DNA of 64,000 nucleotides, taken from the NCBI GenBank assembly GCA_020284085.1, contig JACEVL010000938.1:381001-445000 (forward strand), in the 5' to 3' direction. The translations under genes and the position numbers were made by a program. The DNA is from Aporrectodea caliginosa (taxonomy: Eukaryota > Annelida > Clitellata > Crassiclitellata > Lumbricidae). Shown here piece by piece: positions 24,585 to 34,839 of this stretch. Positions within the stretch are counted from its first letter, which is position 1, and every line of letters begins with the position of its first letter. Below the pieces are notes generated by a model. It worked only from the letters and a program-made list of their open reading frames with translations. It was not told the DNA's origin and ran no database searches.

Positions 24585-24700
24585 TAACCTTTGCCACTAC
24601 CTTTATTCGGGGGTGCCAGTCCCAAGCATGGAGAAAGGAAGGAGGAGGGCGATGCTAATCATCTTTGTTATGACATCATCGTTACGCAGCAACTAACTAA
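24585..24700 (+). mobile_element. LINE-B 3' end
   Basis: GGTGCCAGTCCCAAGCATGGA ... GGAGGAGGGCGATGCTAATCATCTTTGTTATGACATC. A frame reading KEEGDANHLCYDIIV is also seen at 40315-40385 (minus), suggesting the coding end of a LINE. Confidence 0.5.
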
Positions 24701-24814
24701 CGATTACTCCGTACACTACTTAAGTTTCAAATATTTCTTACTTTACATATTAGTAACAAAAGTTTACAATATAAAGTTCAAGAAGTAGACTAATTTTCCA
24801 GTCATCCTCTGCTT

Positions 24815-25055
24815 GCAAGAGTCTAATGATTAGCGCTTTTGATTGTAAACCAATGGTTCTGAAATTCACATCCCACAATTCTTGGCCTTGGTTGAAAATT
24901 ATCTAAAGAATTCTACTCTGCAGGCACCCTCTGGCCAACTCAGCTGTAAAATGAATATGTTAAACCATTCACTATCAGTGGGACGACCAGACGGCAAGCA
25001 AGACGACTGGTAACACGCCCTCGTAAGCCGAGGCTAGGAAATTTAAGGCGTTAAC
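24815..25055 (+). mobile_element. tRNA-derived SINE, family 2, diverged
   Basis: GTCTAATGATTAGCGC, a degraded B box, GGCCAACTCAGCTGTAAAATGA, ACTATCAGTGGGACGACCAGACGGCAAG and GTAAGCCGAGGCTAGGAAA follow the family order. Confidence 0.5.
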
Positions 25056-25315
25056 AGTTTCATACCTCAAGGCTTCTTTCTTACTAATTATTACAATTGG
25101 TAGGTTCAATAAATAACAATATTACTGAAATAACAAGATAATGGTATGAACTATTTGCATAGAGTGTATTTTATTAAATTTACTGGCCTGTAATTTCTGC
25201 CAAGTGCCCAGGGTATACCTCTAGGCAATAAACCACCAACTGCCACTTCTCACCCAAATGCATCCATATAGGTCAAATAAACTTATAAAATATAGTCCAT
25301 TGTATGTCAAACTCG

Positions 25316-25361
25316 TATACTATATATATATATAAGCGACCATGTTGTTCATTACTGTGTA

Positions 25362-25403
<42 letters not shown>

Positions 25404-25455
25404 CATATGTAGTATATATATTATGTATATATAGATATATATATATATATATGGA
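25316..25455. repeat. (AT)n compound
   Basis: TATATATA tracts interrupted by ATGTAGT and TGTGTA. Confidence 0.9.
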
Positions 25456-25551
25456 TTATATGGTTCATATTCCCAGGGTCGTGGCAGATTTAGCCACTAC
25501 AGTTTGAACAATCTCTCTGCGGTCCTTGGCGAGCACTTCCGTTACCCACCA

Positions 25552-25692
25552 TGAAAAATGAGGAAGGAGGAAGCAGTGGAGTAGGAGGAGGAGGCGAAGA
25601 AGGGGAGGAGGAGGAGACAGAAGGGAGGGGAAGGAGAAGTGAGAGGAAGAGGAGAACGCAGTAGTACAATGTGAAGGCGGAAAAGGAATAGA
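25552..25692. repeat. Purine-strand block (GGA/GAA)
   Basis: G and A-rich plus strand, next to a LINE-A end. Confidence 0.85.
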
Positions 25693-25702
25693 AGAAAGAT
25701 TC

Positions 25703-25760
25703 ATCATCATCAGTTCTTGACGCCAACCATTTGGCGGCGATGGGTACGAATAAATAAAAG
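25703..25760 (-). mobile_element. LINE-A 3' end, short
   Basis: Inverted TTTATTCGTACCCATCGCCGCCAAATGG ... CAAGAACTGATGATGATG. Confidence 0.6.
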
Positions 25761-25803
25761 AAGTAGAACACTCAATTCAGTTTTGCTCTTAAGTGATTCA
25801 CTG

Positions 25804-25876
<73 letters not shown>
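25804..25876. repeat. (AAT)n microsatellite
   Basis: About 23 near-perfect triplets. Confidence 0.95.
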
Positions 25877-25877
<1 letters not shown>

Positions 25878-26457
25878 CGATTTGTATATAGTGCCGTAGC
25901 ACAGTATGTTACTATAAAGGTGCTATAAAAGTTTCCCAATTAATTACATTACATTAGCGATGACATTGCTGATACGCTGTGCCTCATTTCCAGGTAATGT
26001 TGGTGCATTATTGAATTGAGGCTGTCCTTCCTTGAAGCCAAGCAATATTTGAATTTGTTTGGCAAGAGCTGTTCCTTGCAGCAAGGGAATTTGGGTTCAA
26101 TTTTAAACAGAGTTAGGTTGGAGACCAGCTGCCCGCCCCAGGGTGAGATATGATACCACAGCACATCAGTCAGTCACAAGGGTTTTGACATTAGTTGACA
26201 TTTCGACGACATTGTTCACTGCACGCCCCTTCAAGCCCACTAATGGACATTCGGGTGAGGGCTTTTGACTCGGCTAAAAACCCTCGGTCTCTCTCTCTCC
26301 TCTCTCTCTGACACAGCATAATAATTAAATTTCTCAATGCGCCTTTCAGTCCGTAACACCACAAAATGCATAGCCGGCTAGGAGTTAATGCGAATGAAAC
26401 CGCTTTAAAAAATCCATCCATCACAGGACGAGCTAGACAGCCAACTTAGACACTTCA

Positions 26458-26752
26458 GCACTCTGTTTCTGTCTGTCTCTGTCTGTCTGTTCTCTGTCTG
26501 TCTGTCTGTCTCTGTCTCTGTCTGTCTGTCTCTCTCTCTGTGTCTCTGTATGTCTCTGTCTGTCTGTCTGTGTCTGTCTGAACGTCTGTATGCATGTCTC
26601 TGTCAGTCAGATCTGTTCTGTCTGTCTGTTTCTCTGCATCTCTCTGTCTGTGTCTGTCTGTGTCTGTCTCTGTCTGTCTCTGCATCTCTCTGTCGTTGTC
26701 TCTCTGTATGTCTCTGTCTGTCTGTCTCTGTCTGCCTCTGCCTCTGATCTCC
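26458..26752. repeat. (CTGT)n / (CTCTGT)n array
   Basis: The complement of the CAGA repeats, about 290 bp. Confidence 0.93.
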
Positions 26753-27164
26753 TGGGGAGTTAGGAAATGGATTCCTCCAAATGCCACATCACAAGTCGTC
26801 CTCTAACACATCTGATCAGACGAGCGCCATTTAAAAACATCAAACATCTGAGAAATTACCACCTCCTAAGTACCAGCTCTCAAGTACGTCTACCACTTCC
26901 GAAAAAGAGTCTCAAGTGGGCCTAACAAGATTCCAGTAGCATTAAGTTCCATATTAGCCCGCACGACCTGCAACTGCGGTGGGGCCGGGCCTGAACCTCA
27001 AAAAGAGGGGTCACTCAGATCCTAGTAAAGCACAAATAGGACCCAGCTGAGTAACCTGTAGGGGGATGTCGAAATCTGAAGTTACTCCATCCACACTGAG
27101 GCACTTTCTTAAACAGATGTTTAATCTTTAAAGGTCTGCATCAAAGTAATCTATGTCATCGACA

Positions 27165-27400
27165 CGACATCATCATCATCATCATTCTGATCATGTTCAC
27201 GATCATCATGATCATTGTCATGATCATAATTATGATCATCAGCAGCATGATCATCATCACGATCATTGCCATGATGAACCCGATGTGGCCTGTTTATGAG
27301 CAGGATCACGATCATAATCCTGATCATAATCCTGATCATAATCCAGATCATGGTCATCATTATCAACAGCACGATCATCATCATGATCATCATGCCAACC
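27165..27400. repeat. GATCAT-rich degenerate array
   Basis: CATGATCATCATGATCAT and three regular CTGATCATAATC units. Rich in self-complementary GATC/TGATCA words. Confidence 0.8.
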
Positions 27401-27869
27401 CTTTTGTAGCAAACTGTTCAAATAAACTGCCTCCACTCCTTTCGATCATTTTTCAAATCGAGCGCTTTCAATGGTATTCAAAACTCCGACAGCATAATGG
27501 ACGAGCAGACCACATACAAACAAACAGACATGAAGACATAAATCAAAACGAGAGAAAATAATCACAGAACTAATGTTATTCCGATAACATAGAGCAATCA
27601 GTTCCAGTACATCGAATAATCAAAGAGGAAAGAAATTCCCCGGTCGTGACAAGGGACGGGTCCAAGCGACGACCCCGAAACCGTGTTTTGCCGAAGGAGG
27701 AGAAAGTGGATTTGCCCGACCAATCTCACCGGTGGAAAAGAAGAGTCGGCCTCGATTGAGGAAAATCCGTCTCTGTCCCCTGGAAATAATTTCTCTCCGT
27801 TATTCCTTTCATTCTCTCCGACCGTCTGAAGGCACCGCCTGGAATAAGAGCCGACGGCGGGGAAAGACC

Positions 27870-28385
27870 CTGGGGAGGAGGAGAGCTAGGTGGAAGAGGA
27901 TGGGAAGGAGCTGCAGGAGAGTGGTTAAGACGAGGAAGATGACAAATGGGAGGATGCGAAAGGAGTGGGAGGAAGAGGAGGAGAAAGAGGAGGATGACAG
28001 AGGATGGAAAGGAGGAGGAGGAGGAGGATAAGAACAAAATATAATGAGACATACTTAAGGGAGAAACTGAAGCAGAATAAGCTTTAGTACAAGGGAGGCA
28101 GAGAAAAGTGAAACTGTGCGGAAGAACAGTAGCAAGAGGAAGAAGAGGAGGAAGAGGGAGACGAGGAGGAGCAGGAGGAGGAGGAGGAGGAGGAGGAGGA
28201 GGAGGAACGGATGGACAAGGAAGATGAGGAGAAGGAAAGAACAGAAAGAAAGACAGGAGGAGGAGGAAGAAATGAGAGATGTGGAATAGAAGAATGATAA
28301 GAGGGAGCAGGAGGAGGAAGAAATGAGACATGAGGAATAGAATGATAAGAGAAAGACTGAGGAAACGAGGGATTATGAATAAGAG
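27870..28385. repeat. Long purine-strand block (GGA)n
   Basis: About 500 bp with strong A/G bias, including a perfect GGAGGA run near 28170-28205. The 239-residue frame on the minus strand is a translation of this bias. Confidence 0.88.
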
Positions 28386-29055
28386 AATGATAAGAGCAAG
28401 GAGTCCTACAACAATAGGCCTTCGTTGATCCGTGATAAAGAGCAATATCAGATCACATGTCTCCTCTTAATATTTCTGCTCGACCAAACTAAGAACAGGC
28501 TTTGATCTCCCCATCGCTGTCCTCCTTGTAATTATATCGAGCCGGGGTTGCCAGGTCTCCAATTTGCGGTCTTTCATGAGAGTCCGGCCGCTCTGCCTCT
28601 CAATGTCCACTATACCCTCTTAGTTATCAATCCTTCAGGCGCTCGCTGACCTGCAATCATTGGACCAGTTTCCACGTGAACATGGAGCGGTGGTCTCTCT
28701 CAGTCTGTGGTCAGCCGTAAATCTTTCCTTCTCTGCGTCTCTCATCTTCCGTTGGGAAAGTAATGACAGAGCCGCGACCAGGAAACAAAGACGTCTTGTT
28801 CTTGAAGAGAAGAAGAAGAAAGCAGTCCCTTAATCCGGTGATTCTAAGTCCTTCTGATTATTCCACCGGTGTTTGTTTCCCACTGGACTACATATCCCTG
28901 GACGCCTATTAGCTGACTCATAAAAGCACATCCTAAGCTAGTTTTCCGCAAACGCTAGATTTCACTAAAAATAAGAGATAAACAATGTGGGACAGGGTTC
29001 AGGATGGCAAAAGTGGTAATCAGTCCTCACAAATCCATATCATGCTCAAAAATTC

Positions 29056-29135
29056 TAAACTCCGTCACTGTCCGTACTCTGGTAGTGCCAGTCTCAAGTG
29101 TGGACTGAGGAGGGCGACTCTAATCATCTCTGTAA
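29056..29135 (+). repeat. LINE-B tandem unit, left part (split by the LINE)
   Basis: CACTGTCCGTACTCTGGTAGTGCCAG ... GGAGGGCGACTCTAATCATCTCTGTAATGA. Its continuation ACACAATGTCGTTAAACAG lies beyond the LINE at about 32008. Confidence 0.65.
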
Positions 29136-29162
29136 TGAGTTATGACTATAATAATATGCTAT

Positions 29163-29661
29163 AATAATATCTGATATTTCGGATCACTTACCCATTATAA
29201 CCTGGATTGAGAATATTTCTAAAACCCTGAATAAATTAGGTAACCCTCAATTGGTAAGGACCGTAAATGATGCTACCACCTCTAACTTTAGACTATTACT
29301 AGACAAACTAGACTGGTCACCAGTTTTATCACTTTGCAGCAAAAATGAATCTGACTTAGCATATGCTTTATTTGTAAAATTAATACAGCTTAATTATGAC
29401 CAAGCTTTTCCCCTAAGGCCCAGAGCCACTAATAAAAGAAAAGCAGCTCAGAATCCTTGGATGACTCAAGGACTATTAAATTCTACAAAAAAGAAAGAAA
29501 AACTATACGTTAAATTTGTAAAAAATCCTACTCTAGCAAATAAAGCCATATTTACCGCTTACCGTAATAAGTATAAAGTAATACGTACTAAACTGGAACA
29601 AGACTATTATAGTAATGAATTTGCCAAATATAACCATGACATTAAAAAACTTGGCAACTAA
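29163..29661 (+). pseudogene. LINE ORF2 part 1: endonuclease C-terminus and linker
   Basis: The frame opens before 29163 with SDISDHLPI, the terminal strand of an apurinic-type (EEP) endonuclease, where the DH pair is catalytic. It then runs about 150 codons through the variable linker before the reverse transcriptase and closes at a stop in LGN*. Reading on in the next frame from the A-run at 29643 gives KTWQLIKSIVN and further LINE protein to about 29825, so a one-base slip in that run caused the break. There is no true start codon because the copy is 5'-truncated. Confidence 0.8.
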
Positions 29662-29836
29662 TTAAATCCATCGTTAATACTGAAAATAAGGATACGATTA
29701 TAAAAGAAATATTAATTAATGGCAATAAAATAGACGACTCTGAACTTTTAGCGGATATATTTAATACCCATTTTACGAACTTACCTAAATCTCTAGCACA
29801 AAATATACCTCTATCAAAAAATCATATCAAGATTAT

Positions 29837-30895
29837 ATGCCGGCCTCTTCACTGAATTCCTTTGCTATGCTACCGACTTCTTCCTATGAGCTAATTGCTA
29901 TCAACAAAACCCTTAAAGATACTCACAGTACTGGACCTGATGACCTCAATCCGCATGTATTATCACCACTTATGGATATACTAGCAACTCCACTAAGCGA
30001 AATAATAAATTGCTCGATTAGAACTGGAGAGGTTCCATCTGATATTAAATTAGCTAAAGTAATACCGATTTATAAACAAGGAAATAAAAATGAGGTTTCT
30101 AACTTCAGACCTATCTCTATATTACCTTTTTTTTCCAAGTTGTTTGAGAGGGTTATGTATGACAGGCTGTACTCTTTTATTAGCCAATCTGAAATCCTTT
30201 ACCCCTTCCAACATGGCTTTCAGCCAGGGCATTCGACATATATGTCACTAATTGATATTCAGGATAAAATCTCTCAAGCCATGGATAACAATGAATATTC
30301 CATTGGAATTTTTCTCGACCTAGCCAAAGCATTCGATACGGTTGACCATAAAATCTTGTTATATAAACTTGAAACTTATGGAATCAGAGGAGTTGCACTT
30401 GCATGGTTTTCAAGCTACCTAAATAACCGACGCCAGCAAGTTTCTTGTAATGGCAAACTATCAAGTTTTCAAAACATAGTCTTTGGGGTTCCTCAAGGCT
30501 CAATACTTGGGCCTCTACTCTTTTTAATATACATCAATGATCTTCCCAATTCTGCATCTCTTCTTCATTACATTCTCTTTGCAGATGACTCCAATGCCTT
30601 CTACTCACATGCCTCATATGACCAATTAATTAAAATAGCAAATAATGACCTAGAACTAGCTAATGACTGGTTTAAAGCCAACAAACTCTCCCTTAACCTA
30701 TCTAAAACAAATTACATCATCTTCAGGTCTAACAATAAACCTGTTCCAACTCCTGACAATGCTCTGACAATTGAAAATAAGTTAATTCCTCAAGTCTCTT
30801 CATCCAAATTCCTAGGGGTTTACATTGACCAACACTTAAAGTGGGACATACATATTGCCGAAATTGCTAAAAAATCTCTAAAAACACTGGAATAA
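29837..30895 (+). pseudogene. LINE ORF2 part 2: reverse transcriptase domain
   Basis: A 352-codon stretch with the ordered motifs of non-LTR reverse transcriptases: FRPISILPFFSKLFER at residues 90-105, FLDLAKAFDTVDH near 159-171 with the first catalytic Asp at 161, GVPQGSILGPLLF at 217-229, and FADDSN at 248-253 with catalytic Asp 250 and 251. The usual jockey/L2-type sequence is FADDTN, and the Ser is a small change. KLSLNLSKTNYIIF and FLGVYIDQHLKW follow as the thumb-side motifs. All catalytic residues are kept, so the domain itself is intact, but the flanking frameshifts prevent a full product. The frame is lost near 30885 and the C-terminal part resumes as NTGIIRRISYLLP in another frame. 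Confidence 0.9.
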
Positions 30896-31037
30896 TTCGC
30901 AGGATATCCTATCTGCTTCCAACACACATACTCAAAAATCTATATTTTACACTTATACATCCTTATTTAAACTATTGTAATTTTGTCTGGACATCTACAT
31001 ATGACACTCACTTACTAAAACTAAACATACTACAGAA

Positions 31038-31266
31038 CTTGGCACCCTTGATCCCTAGGCACCCTTGATCCCTCAGTCATTTTGCCTTAATTAGGCCTAC
31101 TTATGAAATATTTTCTTTTCATTTTAACCATGCAAAAGGACAGGAAGAAGGTCAAGGGCATAAACGTAACAGAATGATTCACTACCTTTCTTCAATACAT
31201 CAGTAATTAAAGCAAAATGACTGAGGGATCAAGGGTGCCCAGGGATCAAGGGTGCCAAGTCTCCCC
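31038..31266. mobile_element. 229-bp inverted-repeat element nested in the LINE
   Basis: The element has 48-bp terminal inverted repeats (31038-31085 and 31212-31259) that match at 47 of 48 positions. Each contains two tandem copies of a 16-bp unit GGCACCCTTGATCCCT. Direct repeats of TACTACAGAA flank it (31028-31037 and 31267-31276), a 10-bp target duplication in the size range of Mutator-like elements. Seven extra bases (TCTCCCC) lie between the right arm and the right duplication, so the left tip may have been lost. There is no coding content. It interrupts the LINE ORF2 and so is younger than it. Confidence 0.85.
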
Positions 31267-31276
31267 TACTACAGAA

Positions 31277-31640
31277 AAAAGCTATAAGAATTATTACCAA
31301 ATCTCCTATCAACACCCACACTGACCCACTGTACTTGCAACTTAACCTCCTGAAAATATCTCAGATTAAATTTCTTCAAACTAGTATATTTATGTACCAG
31401 TATGATAATAACCTCCTCCCACAAGCTTTCTCGGCCTACTTCAAACCAAACTTACTTGACAGGGCCATTCGAAATAAAAGAGTCTACATAAGCATCTTTG
31501 CCAGAACAAATACCCGACAGTTTTCTATCAAATACCAGGGTCCCCTCATATGGAATAGCATACCAGAATGTGTTCGTGCGGCCATGAGTCTAGCCTCATT
31601 TAAAATCCAAATCCGTGCACACACAATAAAAAATTGTTAA
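31277..31640 (+). pseudogene. LINE ORF2 part 3: C-terminal region
   Basis: After the inserted element the LINE frame continues with KKAIRIITKSP and ends with FSIKYQGPLIWNSIPECVRA and a short tail closing at TAA. The GP-x-[IL]WNSIP box is the conserved ending of ORF2 in jockey/CR1/L2-type LINEs. Before the insertion the same region reads NYCNFVWTSTYDTHLLKLNILQ, so removing the 229-bp insertion and one copy of the target duplication restores continuity at the protein level. Confidence 0.85.
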
Positions 31641-32004
31641 ATAAGAAATGTTAAATAGCATTGCATTTGTTCAGTTCTTTTTTTGGTCTTTTTTGGTTTT
31701 ATTGTCTTTTGTTTTACCCTAAGGCGGAGGGAAGCTACCTCAACGCTGTTATTTCTGGGCTCCCAAGCTACTGCCACTGTGTTAAGTATTTGTCACTACT
31801 AAGACTCATTGATATTATTTTGTAAATAGGCCCCCACTCAGCGGGATTATTCCCTTCGGGTAAGCCTATTGCTCCCTTATGTATGCTGTGATAATTGCAT
31901 ATTAAATGATTATGCTTTATGTTTAATTACTGTTAAATATTATTTGTTTTGTGTCTTTGTGTTATTGGGACCAATAAACAAATTGAATTGAATTGAATTG
32001 AATT

Positions 32005-32300
32005 GAATGACACAATGTCGTTAAACAGTAACTAACCAATTTCACCCAATAACTCTGCAACTGCTCCTACTGTGGTAGTGCCAGTCCCAAGCTTGGACAG
32101 AGGAGGGCGACTCTAATCATCCTTGTAATGATACAATGTCGGTAAACAGCAAAATCACCAAGTTCAAACAATAGCTCAGCCACTGCCCGTACTCTCGTAC
32201 GGGCAGTCGTGCCACTCCCAAGCCTGGACATACGATGAGGGCGACATTTAATCATCTTTGTAATGACACAGTGTCATTAAACAGCAACTACCAGTAATTT
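32005..32300 (+). repeat. LINE-B tandem units (remainder of unit 1, units 2 and 3)
   Basis: The motif GTAGTGCCAGTCCCAAGC-TGGACA-AGGAGGGCGACTCTAATCATC-TTGTAATGA-ACA-TGTC-TAAACAGC repeats at a spacing of roughly 115 bp. The LINE is inserted in unit 1. Confidence 0.65.
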
Positions 32301-32314
32301 TACATCTCACCAGG

Positions 32315-32400
32315 CAAGGCATGTGACCTGGGTTTGAACCCTTTACGAAAAGGTTAAGGGCAAACCCACTATCCACTTTGCCACGCACGCGTTTCCCACT
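32315..32400 (-). mobile_element. tRNA-like SINE head
   Basis: Minus strand: GCGTGGCAAAGTGGATAGTGGG and GGGTTCAAACCCAGGTC. It adjoins the tandem LINE-B units. Confidence 0.4.
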
Positions 32401-32694
32401 GTAACACTCTCGATGAAAGGCAACAATTATTTTCACATATAATTAAACGACTTCAGACCATCATTAGCTCATTAGCTCCCTCTACATAAAGAGCCTCTCC
32501 ACTTCGATACAGTTACAGTTTCTCACGCAGTCAATGCTACAACTGTTTGTTAACGTATGCGCAAAACTTTACATAATTATACAGCAATTAGACAGGTCAA
32601 AAAAGGCCTCGATACAAATTAACTAGAACTCTAAGGACAGCAATTCAGAACTGCCCAGAATGCCAATCATGCGGAGGAGATGGTGTGTACTTAC

Positions 32695-32945
32695 AGAGAT
32701 CAACGCCCTCAACTCGAACAGTTGTTAGGAGAGTCGACAAGAGGAGGAGGAGGAGGAGGAGGAAGAGGCGAAGGGGAAGAGGGGTTGACGCCGACCTCAA
32801 TGGATAAGCTCCTGACGCTGCAGTAGACTTCATCTTGTTTTCTGGATCTCCAGGAGCTTTCGGTAATGAAAATGGTCGCAGCTACACTGAATACGATTGC
32901 AGATATCCATTTCCTCTTAAATGATTCCGATCATTTCCAGGTCTC
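32695..32945 (-). CDS. Candidate 5' exon with start codon and signal peptide
   Basis: On the minus strand a pyrimidine-containing acceptor (TTGTATCTTTACAG) opens a 251-bp exon that ends at a GTAAGT donor at 32694. An in-frame TAG precedes the ATG at 32831-32833, whose context (AAG before ATG) is acceptable. The coding part (32695-32833, 46 codons plus one base) has a basic, polar start, then PLRLF followed by nine leucines and STLL, then TTVRVEGVDL. This is a typical secretory signal peptide with likely cleavage around VEG. The leucine core is encoded by a CTC triplet run. It lies upstream, on the same strand, of the discoidin exon at 2444-2585. Discoidin domain receptors carry a signal peptide directly before the discoidin domain, so this may be the same gene. 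The joining exon was not found. Alternatively it starts another secreted or membrane protein. Confidence 0.5.
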
Positions 32946-34265
32946 CTGTAAAGATACAAGTACTTTAAGGTTAGGGGTACGATAAGGTAAGGTGTATATG
33001 TATGCCACTGTATGTATGTATGTATTTATGTATGTATATACGTATGACATGTATGTAACTATGTAAGCATGCATGAATGTATTGAGCGATGATTTGAATG
33101 TCTCCATAGATGGCGTCGGTCTAGTGGTCATTCTTTCCATGGTCGTTTAGCTACATGCAAAGGCAAGAACGGTGTGTAGCTGTTGGCCAACATGACCGAC
33201 CTCTTATACTAAACAGACAATTAATTAGTTTATTATAATTATAATAGCATTCTCACTTCATTAATGCTTCTGTGTCTAAACATTACTCTTAAAAGTAACG
33301 ACCCTTCACTAACCTATTCTAAAGTAACTCGTTATTGTAAATGGCGCAAATAATTTATATAGCGCCCGTCGATTAGGTCCAGCGTCTCTTGTTGATATCC
33401 GTTGAAGATAAACAGGCGCGTCTGCGGAAGTGAAAATGGTCCTGCTAAGATACACACTCGAACCGACAAAGGCCACACTTCCAGGCCGCACTCTTCATTA
33501 CGAATTCTTTAAAGAGCGCGGCTTCCTTTAAGGGCTCCAGAGATAGTCTCACACTATCCAACCACCCCCGTTCAGACCCACCCTCGTAACCCACCACCGC
33601 AGTCGTGCAAACATTTAATATCGTTTCGTTCTCTATGTTACAAAGATATTGACTGGACACATTGACTGAAGACGTCAAAAGGGCGAGGCCAGCACCACGT
33701 GATGCCCTACAGCCACCGTCATCTTCATCATCTTCCCATCCTCCTTATTCAAACACGAAACCCGCAGCTGGCCGGATGAAGAACAACGGATGTTTTGCGG
33801 TTGCCTCTTCCTCCTCTTCGCCTCCCCTTTCCCATTCCACTTCCAGCATCCACTGACCTTGGAAACCGCATTTCCCACAGGACGATTGGCCATCGTTCAC
33901 CGGGTGGAAATTGACGGAATTCGGAATTTATGCCTACGCCCGACTCAGTAGCAGACGGCCATAGAAGGGTAAACCCGCTTTCAACCGGGCATTATTATCA
34001 CTTTACCACCACTGCCATCTCACAAACTACCATCTTCCAGTAATTTAATCAGCCGTGTAGGATTGTAGGTGGTCCTAATCTGCCAGAGTAATCCCATACC
34101 AGTTCAAAAACCCCTTTAAATATAGACTCAAAAGGGCAGCCTGTACTTAAGCGATATACTTGAACCGCCTTTAAGGCGACTGCTAAACCCGCCCTGCCTT
34201 GAGGCTCCGAAGAGCAGCCACCTGTTAAACTATAGCTGTACTGGGGGAGATGAAGCGATAACGGA
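32946..34265. other. No gene seen; intron in the minus-strand model
   Basis: It contains a (GTAT)n tract near 33010-33050, a LINE/SINE tail word at 33347 (-) and GC-richer sequence at 33400-33960 with no supported exon. Confidence 0.4.
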
Positions 34266-34313
34266 GATTAGGGTAGACCCTAATCTGTTGATTAGGGTAG
34301 GCCCTAATCTGTT
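34266..34313. repeat. Two tandem copies of a 24-bp palindromic unit
   Basis: Each unit is GATTAGGG-TAgR-CCCTAATC followed by TGTT. The 8-bp arms are perfect and include a TTAGGG word. Confidence 0.6.
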
Positions 34314-34630
34314 AAATCCGCTTTAACTTTAGACATTAATTAACTGAATGGTGATGCTTGAAAATGTATTAATAGTTTGAGCCTCCAGTTAATTAATGGC
34401 ATTTGCTTCAATTAGTAAATTAGCGTAAACAATTTTGAACAAGTTAATTAATCAGCCATCTAGCCCACAGCTCATTAAATTAATTGATCATGCTATAACA
34501 ATTGAAACCTCAATCCCTTTCAGACCTCTCCATTTGACCTGAAGATAAAACCAAACCTGAAGTATGCTTCGCCTTAAATTAACACTGGTAATTAACTAGA
34601 CTTTTTTTTACCTAATTACACTATTGGAAA

Positions 34631-34836
34631 GGTTAACAGTGAATGCCTGAAATGCTAGGTGTTCCATCTGAACTAGTTCAGGCCAAATGAGACAACCTAT
34701 TGTTCAGGTACCCTACCTGAATTTCAGGAAACTCCCCTATCTGTTTTACCTAAAAAATGTCACCTGAATGTTCAGGTAGGCTAAATGTCACCTGAATTAC
34801 TCCGGTAAATATGACCAGAACATTTTTCACTGTTAC
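34631..34836. mobile_element. Possible decayed MITE with GGTTAACAGTGAA ends
   Basis: GGTTAACAGTGAA at the left and TTCACTGTTACC at the right are inverted with one gap. The interior repeats TTCAGGTA-like motifs in both orientations. No target duplication is visible. Confidence 0.35.
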
Positions 34837-34839
34837 CAA

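Larger units (their letters stand above)
26753..29055. other. No gene seen; GC-richer islands
   Basis: Outside the repeats, 27600-27870 and 28440-28800 are GC-richer and could hold regulatory sequence or exons, but no splice-bounded coding frame was supported. Confidence 0.4.
29136..32005 (+). mobile_element. 5'-truncated LINE (jockey/L2-like group) with broken ORF2
   Basis: This non-LTR retrotransposon copy begins within the end of the endonuclease domain (SDISDHLPI, about 29163-29200), continues through the linker and reverse transcriptase, and ends in a 3' untranslated region with GACCAATAAACAAATTGAATTG and a run of GAATT pentamers. Such a pentamer tail and 5' truncation are normal for target-primed insertion. 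The reading frame is split by at least three small frameshifts (near 29643 in an A-run, near 29820, and near 30885) and by a 229-bp inserted element at 31038. It lies inside a tandem array of another LINE tail: the sequence ...CTGTAATGA on the left resumes as ...AATGACACAATGTCG on the right. Plainly inactive, but the protein is only lightly decayed, so the insertion looks fairly recent. Confidence 0.9.

Noticed and set aside
27726..28445. 239-residue minus-strand leucine/serine/proline-rich frame
   Set aside because: Composition artefact of the 500-bp purine/pyrimidine block.
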